The translations under genes were made by a program, and so were the position numbers. Source: an uncultured Lachnospiraceae bacterium (GTDB lineage Bacteria > Bacillota > Clostridia > Lachnospirales > Lachnospiraceae). Taken from it: a stretch of 64,000 nt of DNA. Below the pieces are notes generated by a model that had not been told where the DNA came from, searched no databases, and saw only the letters and a list, made by a program, of their open reading frames with translations. Each line of letters begins with the position of its first letter. Position 1 is the first letter of the stretch. This document shows positions 32,867-40,135 of this stretch, one piece after another. Where the stretch lies: positions 1 through 64,000 of the forward strand of contig CAJUKA010000015.1 in assembly GCA_910586585.1 (NCBI GenBank). The letters run 5' to 3'.

Positions 32867-33898
32867 ATGCTGTATTTTGAAAATGATTATTGCGAAGGAG
32901 CACATGATGCAATTTTGCAGAGGTTAATGGAAACTAATATGGAAAAGATGCCAGGCTACGGCGAGGACAAATACTGTGCATCTGCAAAAGAGAAAATTAG
33001 GGCTGCTTGTGGATGCCCGGAAGCAGATATTTATTTTCTTGTCGGGGGAACACAGACGAATGCGGTAGTGATTCATTCGATGTTAAAACGATATGAAGGA
33101 GTGCTTTCTGCAATTACGGGACATATCAATGCGCATGAAGCAGGAGCAGTTGAGGCGACAGGACATAAAGTTTTAGGGCTGCCGCACTACAATGGAAAAC
33201 TGTCTGCACAAAACATCAAAAATTATTTGCAGACATTTTATGGTGATGCAAATCAGGAACATATGGTATTTCCGGGTATGGTGTATATTTCCCACCCTAC
33301 AGAGTATGGAACGCTGTATTCGAAAAAAGAGTTGGAAGAAATCGCGGCTGTATGCCACCAATACCATATTCCGTTGTTTCTTGATGGTGCAAGATTAGGG
33401 TATGGAATTGCAAGTGCGGCTTCGGATGCCACATTAACGGATATAGCCCGCTGTGTGGACGTTTTTTATATTGGAGGAACCAAAGTAGGAGCATTGTGCG
33501 GTGAAGCAGTTGTGTTTCCGCAAAAGGCACCAAGACATTTTCTGACAATGGTGAAGCAGCAAGGGGCGCTTCTGGCAAAAGGGCGGTTGTTAGGAATACA
33601 GTTTGATACGCTTTTTACAGATGATTTATATTTGAAAATTAGTAAAAATGCGATTCGGACAGCAGACAGATTAAAGGCAGTGTTGATAGAACAGGGGTAT
33701 CAGTTTTTGTTGAACTCTCCAACCAATCAGATATTTGTAATATTAGAAAATGAAAAGATGAAACAGCTTGCACAACACGTAACATTTAGTTTTTGGGAAA
33801 AATATGATGAAACGCATACCGTTGTGCGCTTTGCAACAAGCTGGGCAACAAAAATGGAAGAAGTAGATGCACTGGCTGCGCTGCTTTTGGAAAGCTAA
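32867..33898 (+). CDS. Low-specificity threonine aldolase / beta-eliminating lyase
   Basis: A 343-residue PLP enzyme of fold type I. Typical sequence: YGEDKYCASAKEKIR, FLVGGTQTNAVVI for phosphate binding, FLDGARLGYG (the Asp contacts the PLP ring nitrogen) and YIGGTKVGALCGEA with the Schiff-base lysine. It should cleave L-threonine or L-allo-threonine to glycine and acetaldehyde. The start is ATG 32867, four bases after GGAGGT; the longer frame starts inside the upstream hairpin. It is probably a single-gene unit and functionally separate from its neighbours. Confidence 0.85.
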   Translation: MLYFENDYCEGAHDAILQRLMETNMEKMPGYGEDKYCASAKEKIRAACGCPEADIYFLVGGTQTNAVVIHSMLKRYEGVLSAITGHINAHEAGAVEATGHKVLGLPHYNGKLSAQNIKNYLQTFYGDANQEHMVFPGMVYISHPTEYGTLYSKKELEEIAAVCHQYHIPLFLDGARLGYGIASAASDATLTDIARCVDVFYIGGTKVGALCGEAVVFPQKAPRHFLTMVKQQGALLAKGRLLGIQFDTLFTDDLYLKISKNAIRTADRLKAVLIEQGYQFLLNSPTNQIFVILENEKMKQLAQHVTFSFWEKYDETHTVVRFATSWATKMEEVDALAALLLES

Positions 33899-34098
33899 AG
33901 TACTTATAAGCAGTTGACATATTGGCGCATTCCTAACAATAAAAAGGTACAGATATTTGTAATAAATTCAAGGTATTTTGCGAATAATGTTTTTAGTATA
34001 TGTTAATTTCATTAATTAGAGTTCATGCTAATTGTCCATGTCGGATCCGTTTACTGCGATCAAGGCATGTTTGAGATGTATGCGGTATGGAGGTTCAT

Positions 34099-34674
34099 AT
34101 GAAAAAAGATTATAGTAAGCTTTGGGTGTTGTTTAAGTCAATGTTTGTACTGAGTGCCTGTACTTTTGGCGGCGGATTTGTGATTGTATCATTGATGAAA
34201 AAAAGATATGTTGAGGAGCTGAAATGGTTAGAAGAGGACGAGATGCTTGATGTGACTGCAATTACGCAGTCAGCGCCAGGACCGCTGCCGGTTAATGCTT
34301 CTGTGATTATTGGTTATAGAATGGCAGGAATTCTCGGCTCTTTGACAGCTATATTGGGAACCATTCTTCCACCAATGATTATTATTTCGATTATTTCATT
34401 ATTTTATAATCAGTTCCGAACGAACCCGTACATTGCGACGGCGTTGCAGGTGATGCGTGCGGGGGTTGCAGCAGTTATCTTTGATGTTGTGATTAATCTG
34501 GCAGGAAATGTGCTAAAAACAAAAAGAATATTGTATATTTCAATGATGATTGTAGCGTTTGTAGCAACTTATTTTTTGGATGTCAGCGCAATGATAATTA
34601 TTTTGACCTGTCTTGCGATTGGGCTGATAGATTTGGCAATGACGCTGAAGAAAAAGAAAGGGGAGGCAGCATAA
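34099..34674 (+). CDS. chrA: Chromate transporter, half-size subunit 1
   Basis: A 191-residue membrane protein with about five or six hydrophobic segments and the ChrA signature FGGGFVIVSLM near the N-terminus plus ITQSAPGPLPVNASVIIGYR. It is one of a pair of half-size CHR proteins that together equal one full ChrA. The family exports chromate, but in anaerobes the real substrate is unproved. The ATG at 34099 follows GGAGGT by four bases. The stop is directly followed by the ATG of the partner gene, so the two halves are made together. Confidence 0.85.
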   Translation: MKKDYSKLWVLFKSMFVLSACTFGGGFVIVSLMKKRYVEELKWLEEDEMLDVTAITQSAPGPLPVNASVIIGYRMAGILGSLTAILGTILPPMIIISIISLFYNQFRTNPYIATALQVMRAGVAAVIFDVVINLAGNVLKTKRILYISMMIVAFVATYFLDVSAMIIILTCLAIGLIDLAMTLKKKKGEAA

Positions 34675-35247
34675 ATGTTATTATTGAAATTGTTTTTTGC
34701 TTTTATGCAGGTTGGCTTATTCAGTGTAGGCGGCGGTTATGCTGCAATTCCATTGATTCAGGAGCAGATTGTAAATATTCATAAACTAATGACTCTAGAG
34801 GAATTTTCGGATTTGATTACAGTGGCAGAAATGACGCCAGGACCGATTTCTATTAATTCGGCAACGTTTGTAGGAATGCGTATATCTGAAATTCCGGGTG
34901 TGCTAATCTGTACGATTGGCTGTATCATTCCATCATTTTGCATTTGTTTGCTTTTGGCACATTTTTACTATAAATATCGTACAGTAAGCGGTGTTCAGGT
35001 AGTTTTAGGCTCGCTCAGGCCGGCGGTGGTAGCATTGATTGGTTCAGCAGGCGCGTCGATTTTGATGCTGGGGCTGTTTCAGGCAGAGCTGGGAGATATT
35101 GTCTGGGGCAATATCAGAATTGTAGAACTTGTAATTTTTGCAGCAGCGTTATGGATACTTAGAAAATTTAAAACAAATGCAATCACAATTATATTTGGAA
35201 GCGGTGTTGTGGGCACAGCCGCTTATTTCCTGATGGGAGCAATATGA
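34675..35247 (+). CDS. chrA: Chromate transporter, half-size subunit 2
   Basis: A 190-residue partner of the preceding gene, with VGLFSVGGGYAAIPLIQEQI and the conserved VAEMTPGPISINSATFVG. These correspond to the same two CHR signatures as in subunit 1, in keeping with opposite-topology halves of one transporter. About six transmembrane segments. The start codon abuts the upstream stop; the RBS GGGGAGG lies inside the upstream gene. The operon ends at the long hairpin at 35267. Confidence 0.85.
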   Translation: MLLLKLFFAFMQVGLFSVGGGYAAIPLIQEQIVNIHKLMTLEEFSDLITVAEMTPGPISINSATFVGMRISEIPGVLICTIGCIIPSFCICLLLAHFYYKYRTVSGVQVVLGSLRPAVVALIGSAGASILMLGLFQAELGDIVWGNIRIVELVIFAAALWILRKFKTNAITIIFGSGVVGTAAYFLMGAI

Positions 35248-35432
35248 GGTAACAGTTCAGCCATGCAAAAATGAATATACAAAGTGCTGTTGGGAGCTTG
35301 CTCACATAAGGCACTTTGTATATTCATTTTTATAGGGCGGACGCCCGACATTCATAAGTTGTCGGAAGTTGCCTAAATAAATTGTCAGATTGTGCCAACC
35401 GACAATTTATGAATGATGGCTGAACTGTTACA
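35248..35432. mobile_element. Small inverted-repeat element (MITE-like)
   Basis: The ends are inverted copies of GTAACAGTTCAGCCAT. Inside are a 21-bp perfect stem (35267-35287 with 35311-35331), a GGGCGGACGCCC hairpin and another pair ATTCATAAGTTGTCGG / CCGACAATTTATGAAT. A 17-base piece of the right end (GGCTGAACTGTTACAAT) also occurs at 22803-22820. No protein is encoded. A clear target duplication was not found. Confidence 0.5.
35267..35331 (+). terminator. Bidirectional terminator after the chromate transporter
   Basis: A perfect 21-bp stem running from AAAAATGAATATAC through AAAGTGC and its complement, with A-tract and T-tract at the two ends. Confidence 0.85.
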
Positions 35433-35478
35433 ATATAGGTGTTTCAATGAATATAGAACAAAAGAGGAGAAGATATAA

Positions 35479-36828
35479 ATGTCACAACATTCAAAAGCGA
35501 ACTTGACAACACAGCCGCCAGCGCGAAGCTTATTTTTCTTTGCGCTGCCGATGATTATAGGAAATCTTTTCCAACAATTCTACAATATGGCAGATTCTAT
35601 CATTGTAGGAAATCTGGTGGGCGAAGATGCACTGGCAGCAGTGGGAGCGTCTTATTCTTTTACAACCGTTTTTATTATGATTGCTATTGGCGGAGGGATT
35701 GGAGCGTCTGTACTTACAAGTCAATATTTAGGAGCAGAGCATTACAAGGAAATGAAAAGTTCTGCGTATACGTTTCTGATTTCTTTTGCTGTATTTAGTA
35801 CACTCTTGGCAGTGATAGGGTTTTTTATCAATCCAATGGTTCTCATGCTTTTAAAGACGCCGGATAATATTATGGAAGATGCAGTTTTATATTTGCAGAT
35901 TTATTTCGCTGGTCTTCTGTTTATGTTTATGTATAACATTTTGTCGGCAAATTTCAATGCACTTGGAAAATCAAAAATACCATTGTACTTGCTGATTTTT
36001 TCTTCTATATTAAATATTTTTATGGATTTGTGGATGGTTGGAGGTTTAAACCTTGGCGTTGCGGGAGCTGCCATTGCAACCGTTATTGCACAGGGAATCG
36101 CAGCAGTTATTTCGTTTGTTATTTTAATGCGAATGTTGTCAACGTACAAAGTAGAAGAAAAAGTCAAGCGTTTCCGCGGCGATATGTTTGTTACAGGAGT
36201 AAAAATCGCAATTCCATCCATTATACAACAGTCAATTGTGAGTATTGGTATGCTGCTGACCCAATCAGCGGTCAATCAGTTTGGCTCATCTGCACTTGCG
36301 GGATATTCGGCTGGCATAAGGCTTGAGTCGCTCTGCATTGTGCCAATGATTGCTACAGGAAACGCAATGTCAACTTTTACAGCCCAAAATCTTGGCGCTG
36401 GAAAACCAGAGCGTGTCCATCAGGGGTATCATGTAGCATATGGCATTATTATAGCTTTTGGCGTGTTTCTCATTGCGGTTTCACAGCTTTTCTACAAACC
36501 GATTCTGTCAGTCTTTGTGGAGCAGGGAGAATCAGCAGTAGCATTTGAGACAGGCACCTCCTATTTCCGATTTATTGGATTATTCTTTTCCTTTTTGGGA
36601 TTTAAGGCAATAACAGATGGGATACTTAGAGGTGCAGGAGATATCAAGGTGTATATGCTTGCGAACCTTATCAATCTGACAATTCGCGTTGCGGTGGCAC
36701 AGTTGTGTTCGCCGATATGGGGAATCCAATTGATATGGTATGCAGTTCCGATGGGATGGGCGGCAAATTATTTAATTTCATATTTTTGGTATCGTACAGG
36801 AAACTGGAAGAAAAAGAATCTATTGTAA
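35479..36828 (+). CDS. MATE-family efflux transporter
   Basis: A 449-residue membrane protein with 12 predicted hydrophobic segments. The N-terminal FALPMIIGNLFQQFYNMADS and IIVGNLVGEDALAAVGAS are the classic MATE opening, repeated in pseudo-symmetric form in the second half (AIPSIIQQSIVSIGMLL; GSSALAGYSAGIRLES). It couples Na+ or H+ entry to export of cationic compounds. RBS AAGAGGAGAAG precedes ATG 35479. A strong terminator follows, so it is a single-gene unit. Substrate not predictable. Confidence 0.92.
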   Translation: MSQHSKANLTTQPPARSLFFFALPMIIGNLFQQFYNMADSIIVGNLVGEDALAAVGASYSFTTVFIMIAIGGGIGASVLTSQYLGAEHYKEMKSSAYTFLISFAVFSTLLAVIGFFINPMVLMLLKTPDNIMEDAVLYLQIYFAGLLFMFMYNILSANFNALGKSKIPLYLLIFSSILNIFMDLWMVGGLNLGVAGAAIATVIAQGIAAVISFVILMRMLSTYKVEEKVKRFRGDMFVTGVKIAIPSIIQQSIVSIGMLLTQSAVNQFGSSALAGYSAGIRLESLCIVPMIATGNAMSTFTAQNLGAGKPERVHQGYHVAYGIIIAFGVFLIAVSQLFYKPILSVFVEQGESAVAFETGTSYFRFIGLFFSFLGFKAITDGILRGAGDIKVYMLANLINLTIRVAVAQLCSPIWGIQLIWYAVPMGWAANYLISYFWYRTGNWKKKNLL

Positions 36829-36853
36829 ACGAGAGAATATTGTAAAAATAGAA

Positions 36854-36893
36854 ACAGGTGTTTGGAAAATTCGTCAAACACCTGTGTTTTTTT
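36854..36893 (+). terminator. Terminator after the MATE gene
   Basis: ACAGGTGTTTG pairs perfectly with CAAACACCTGT, followed by GT7. Confidence 0.92.
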
Positions 36894-36899
36894 GCAGTT

Positions 36900-36929
36900 T
36901 TTTTCGTAGATTTCCTCAGTCTACGAAAA
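36900..36929. repeat. Left inverted repeat / recombinase core site of an invertible segment
   Basis: TTTTCGTAGA-TTTCCTCAG-TCTACGAAAA: two perfect 10-bp inverted arms around a 9-base asymmetric spacer, as in tyrosine-recombinase core sites. Bases 36900-36927 are identical, in opposite orientation, to 38386-38413. Confidence 0.85.
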
Positions 36930-36960
36930 CAGCCTGCAAACGAATAGATTACGTTATCGT

Positions 36961-38097
36961 TTAAACTGCCTGACCATGAATCTGACCATAAAATTTTGAA
37001 AGGCTGTCCATATGTTTGCGTTTGGTATCCATAGATGGATGCACATATCGATTCATTGTAATATGTACATCTGAATGTCCCAACATTTCACTAAGGCTTT
37101 TGACATCAGTGCCATCTTCAATACAGTTTGTTGAAAAAGTATGCCGTAAAATATGAAAATTGACATTTGGCAGATCTGCTTCTTTTAATATCTTTTTGAA
37201 ATGATATTGTAAAGATCTTGGGTCTAATGGTTTATTCGTACCAAATATATAATCTTTATCGTGAAAAAAATGTGCGAAAAGCTCCATGATTGTATCAGGA
37301 AGTGGAATTTCCCGGTGAGAATAAGCGCTTTTTGGAGTGGTTTCTAACAAAACTGTTTTTGTTTTGTGCCCTTCTTCATATAACCGTTGTACAGTGCGGT
37401 CAATCATTAGTATTTTATTTTCAAAGTCAATATCTTCCCATTTCAAAGCACACAGTTCTCCTAACCGGAGTCCTGTATACAAACAAATTAATACTGCCAT
37501 TTTAAAAATATCCATTTCAGAATATAATACGGAAATTAATTTTTTTTGTTCTTTTTTGGCAAGTACTTTGGCAGGTCTGTTGTACCCCTCACAAACAGGC
37601 AGTTTTAATGGAAGAAGCGTTAAGGAATACTGCCGAGATGCAAATTTCAATATTTGATTTAGAACACAATAAATACTTTTTCGTACACTCTCTGATAAAG
37701 AGGAAGAAATTCCTTCTTTTACAAAATTATCTGTTAAATCATGCAAAGATATATCTTTGAAAACTGTGTCAATATGATTTTGATAAATTAAATTGTATTT
37801 TGTATAGGTTGATGTTTTTCGTTTCTCTTTTATTTCAGCAAGCCATTCTTGTGCCACATTTGCTAATACAATATTTTTTGAACGTATTTGTGCCGAATAC
37901 ATTGAGTCTGGACTTTTTTCCTCTGAAGCCTCCGAAAAAAGATTTTTTTTAATCGTAAGTTTTTCACGCACCTCTTCATATGTTTTTCCATATATAGAAC
38001 GATAAATCTTTTTCTTTTTTTCTTCACTGTATACTAAATACCGTCCTTCCCAACGTCCATCTTTTCGTTTCCTAATATTTTCGCCATGTCTTGCCAT
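36961..38097 (-). CDS. Tyrosine recombinase (phage-integrase family) inside the invertible segment
   Basis: A 378-residue recombinase. The N-terminal ~170 residues are an arm-binding and SAM-like core-binding region; the catalytic domain has the R of TGLRLGELCALKW, HILRHTFSTN (H-x-x-R), a LGHSDVHITMNRYVH segment with the H and the nucleophile Tyr. Size and N-terminus match Gram-positive phage/ICE integrases, yet no excisionase or other phage gene is beside it. Instead the gene is bracketed by inverted 28-bp core-like sites, which would make it an invertase of its own segment. The minus-strand RBS is GAGGAAG before ATG 38097. It could also be a solo element remnant. Confidence 0.88.
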   Translation of the reverse strand: MARHGENIRKRKDGRWEGRYLVYSEEKKKKIYRSIYGKTYEEVREKLTIKKNLFSEASEEKSPDSMYSAQIRSKNIVLANVAQEWLAEIKEKRKTSTYTKYNLIYQNHIDTVFKDISLHDLTDNFVKEGISSSLSESVRKSIYCVLNQILKFASRQYSLTLLPLKLPVCEGYNRPAKVLAKKEQKKLISVLYSEMDIFKMAVLICLYTGLRLGELCALKWEDIDFENKILMIDRTVQRLYEEGHKTKTVLLETTPKSAYSHREIPLPDTIMELFAHFFHDKDYIFGTNKPLDPRSLQYHFKKILKEADLPNVNFHILRHTFSTNCIEDGTDVKSLSEMLGHSDVHITMNRYVHPSMDTKRKHMDSLSKFYGQIHGQAV

Positions 38098-38311
38098 AAC
38101 AAACTTCCTCTCTATTCGTATAAATTTTGACCCAGAAATTGACCATAAAATACTGGGGCTTCTTTATTTTTACTATGAAAATTAAACTTTTCATAGCAGA
38201 AATGGGAGTTCTTACTACCTATAGCAGGTATTTTTTTGAAGGAAATTAAAACAATTCGTTAGTATTCCATATCTTTCCACAAATTTTTTCGGCATTTTTT
38301 ATAAAAAAGAA

Positions 38312-38340
38312 TTGTCATTTTGGTTATGGCGTGATAGAAT
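38312..38340 (+). promoter_or_regulatory. Sigma-A promoter facing the tnpB-like gene, inside the invertible segment
   Basis: TTGTCA, 17 bases, TAGAAT, with an extended -10 (TGA before TAGAAT). It points right, toward 38463, and lies between the inverted repeats. In the orientation present here it would transcribe the tnpB-like gene; after inversion it would point at the MATE terminator. Confidence 0.65.
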
Positions 38341-38384
38341 AATGACGATATAAAATTATATAAATCAAAAATATTGTTTTTTCT

Positions 38385-38413
38385 ATTCGTAGACTGAGGA
38401 AATCTACGAAAAA
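38385..38413. repeat. Right inverted repeat / recombinase core site
   Basis: Reverse complement of the left site over 28 of 28 bases (38386-38413). The spacer is inverted as well (CTGAGGAAA against TTTCCTCAG), so recombination between the sites would give inversion, not excision. It lies 49 bases before the start of the tnpB-like gene, in its untranslated leader. Confidence 0.85.
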
Positions 38414-38462
38414 TCTTATGCCTAACTTGTATGGGTTTTGGTAGGTATAATCAAAAGGAATC

Positions 38463-39800
38463 ATGCAAACAAACAAAATCTGCAAGACAATACATCAGTA
38501 CAATAAAAAACCTCTGCCTCCTGAAGACATGTATAAGCTTCAGGAGATTGCAGAGGATTACAGAACTGTAAAAAATTATGTATATCAGAGGTACAGCGGC
38601 ATTAGAAGCTTACTGAAGATTTATCCGGGCTATACCGTCCAAAACGAAATGACAGAGTGTGGGCTTCGGACGCAAATTGGAATGCCATCCGTTTACTTTT
38701 ATCTTGCGGTTTTTGACGCTTTGGGTGATATCAAGACACAATGGGCAAAAACAAAAACGCGCATTCTTGAGGCGACAGCAAAAAATCCACGGTTTACGGA
38801 AGCGGATAAACATTATCTGCGGTTTGTTATGAAAGTTGGCGGATGCTTTGAAAATATTCTAAATGGCAGAACCGTTGTGATACCACAGAATATGCAGCAG
38901 CAGTACAAAAATATCATTATGGACACGACCAATAAAGTTGATATTGAAAATCTGAACAAATATTTATGCAGACAAGTTCGAAGAAAGCTGAATAGCCTTC
39001 ATACAGAGAAAGCAGATGGATTTTCTATAGCAGAACGAGCATACAGATACGGCAACAAAGATGGAGCATGTGGAATTTTTATTTCTACAAAAGAAAATCG
39101 CAGGCGTGTATTTGTGCCTTTGACAGATGACAACAAATACAAAAAACAGCTTTATATCAAACTTTTGCCTGAAAAAAGCAGCATCGAGATCGCAGTGCCG
39201 ATTGAAGTCTCTGTTCGTATCCATTCAGATTTTATCTATGAAGTAGGTATATCTATGGGAATATGGCAGATGTTTACGACGGACAGAGGACATATTTACG
39301 GAGAACAATTGGGCAAAATGCATGAGGAGCTGACAGAATTTACCAAGACGGCCAATGCTGTTTATCAAAGGGAGAAAAATAATAATCCAGGACGGGTAAA
39401 GTATAAACGCCAACGTCAAAAGCGAAATGCTTCAATGGAAAGTTATATAAATCAAGAAATCAACCATATGCTTGAGATGGAAAAGCCCAAAGTAATCTAC
39501 CTGCCCAAACTACCAAAGAATTCCGCTGGCGGACTTAACAGACAAATTAATTATTCCGTATCTGTATGGAGAAGAGGGTATATCAGAAATCGTCTTGCGC
39601 AAAAATGCAGGGAAAACGGAATTGAGCTGATTGAGGTGCTAGGCAAAGGAATCAGTACAGAGTGCAGCGAATGCGGCGCGATAGGGAAGTTTCAAAAAGA
39701 TGTTTTTTGCTGCATATGCTGCGGTTATGAAGATGATAAAAAGATTAATGCTGCAAGAAATGCAATAAAGCGCGGCAAGAAAATGCGCGATAGCGAATAA
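38463..39800 (+). CDS. Nuclease-dead TnpB homologue (TldR-like RNA-guided repressor candidate)
   Basis: A 445-residue TnpB/OrfB-family protein. The RuvC-like half is recognisable but lacks all three catalytic acids: S264 in VGISMGIWQMF where TnpB has GID, P348 in IYLPKL where TnpB has a Glu (vxxEDL), and K427 in KKINAARN where TnpB has DxNAA. The zinc finger between motifs is intact (C401, C404, C417, C420). Nuclease-dead TnpBs, called TldRs, keep guide-RNA binding and repress promoters; one known group acts on flagellin genes. There is no tnpA and no transposon ends, fitting domestication. RBS AAAAGGA lies just before ATG 38463. Transcription probably starts in the invertible segment upstream. 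Confidence 0.8.
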   Translation: MQTNKICKTIHQYNKKPLPPEDMYKLQEIAEDYRTVKNYVYQRYSGIRSLLKIYPGYTVQNEMTECGLRTQIGMPSVYFYLAVFDALGDIKTQWAKTKTRILEATAKNPRFTEADKHYLRFVMKVGGCFENILNGRTVVIPQNMQQQYKNIIMDTTNKVDIENLNKYLCRQVRRKLNSLHTEKADGFSIAERAYRYGNKDGACGIFISTKENRRRVFVPLTDDNKYKKQLYIKLLPEKSSIEIAVPIEVSVRIHSDFIYEVGISMGIWQMFTTDRGHIYGEQLGKMHEELTEFTKTANAVYQREKNNNPGRVKYKRQRQKRNASMESYINQEINHMLEMEKPKVIYLPKLPKNSAGGLNRQINYSVSVWRRGYIRNRLAQKCRENGIELIEVLGKGISTECSECGAIGKFQKDVFCCICCGYEDDKKINAARNAIKRGKKMRDSE

Positions 39801-39850
39801 AATAATAGATTCATGTGAAATGATTTTGCAGATGAATGGCAGCAATTACT

Positions 39851-40047
39851 GCAGTTTTACCAACAGAACATATATGCTTTTATATGTCAGATTTGGACTG
39901 CTAAACATTTCTTGATATAAAAATAAAGAACGGCATTAGAAGAAGCAAAGCAGTCAGATATGGCTGCTGCTGATTGAGTATGCCAAGACCTCCAGAACAC
40001 GCTGGTGTGACGTATGGAGGAGCGAAGCAAAATAAATTCTATTTTGC
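39851..40047 (+). ncRNA. Structured noncoding region, guide-RNA candidate
   Basis: Noncoding interval 39801-40135 after the dead TnpB holds three good hairpin units: GCAGT...CCAA...ACATATA with exact partners TATATGT...TTGG...ACTGC (39851-39901); CCTCCA...ACAC/GTGT...TGGAGG (39989-40020); and GCAAAATA/TATTTTGC (40027-40047). In TnpB and TldR systems the guide RNA scaffold is encoded at, and downstream of, the 3' end of the gene and ends in the guide. Exact RNA ends and the guide segment were not determined. Confidence 0.4.
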
Positions 40048-40135
40048 ATTGCCAGAAATGGTAATCAATGTGCCTTATTAATATTATTGAAAAATATCAA
40101 TTCAATATGACATTTGGTCTCAGGAGGACATAAAA

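Noticed and set aside
36977..38152. Direct repeat TGACCATAAAAT at both ends of the tyrosine recombinase gene, possible attL/attR
   Set aside because: Only 12 bases, the left copy lies inside the recombinase coding sequence, and the 28-bp inverted sites fit the enzyme far better.
38344..38351. GACGATAT upstream of the tnpB-like gene, a flagellar-type -10
   Set aside because: The matching -35 position reads TATG, not TAAA, and a much better sigma-A promoter lies at 38312-38340.
40060..40070. AGAAATGGTA near 40055 also occurs in flagellin 3' coding regions (about 19134 and 26529), possible guide match
   Set aside because: Ten bases in AT-rich DNA is close to chance level, the hits are in coding ends rather than promoters, and no shared flanking motif was seen.
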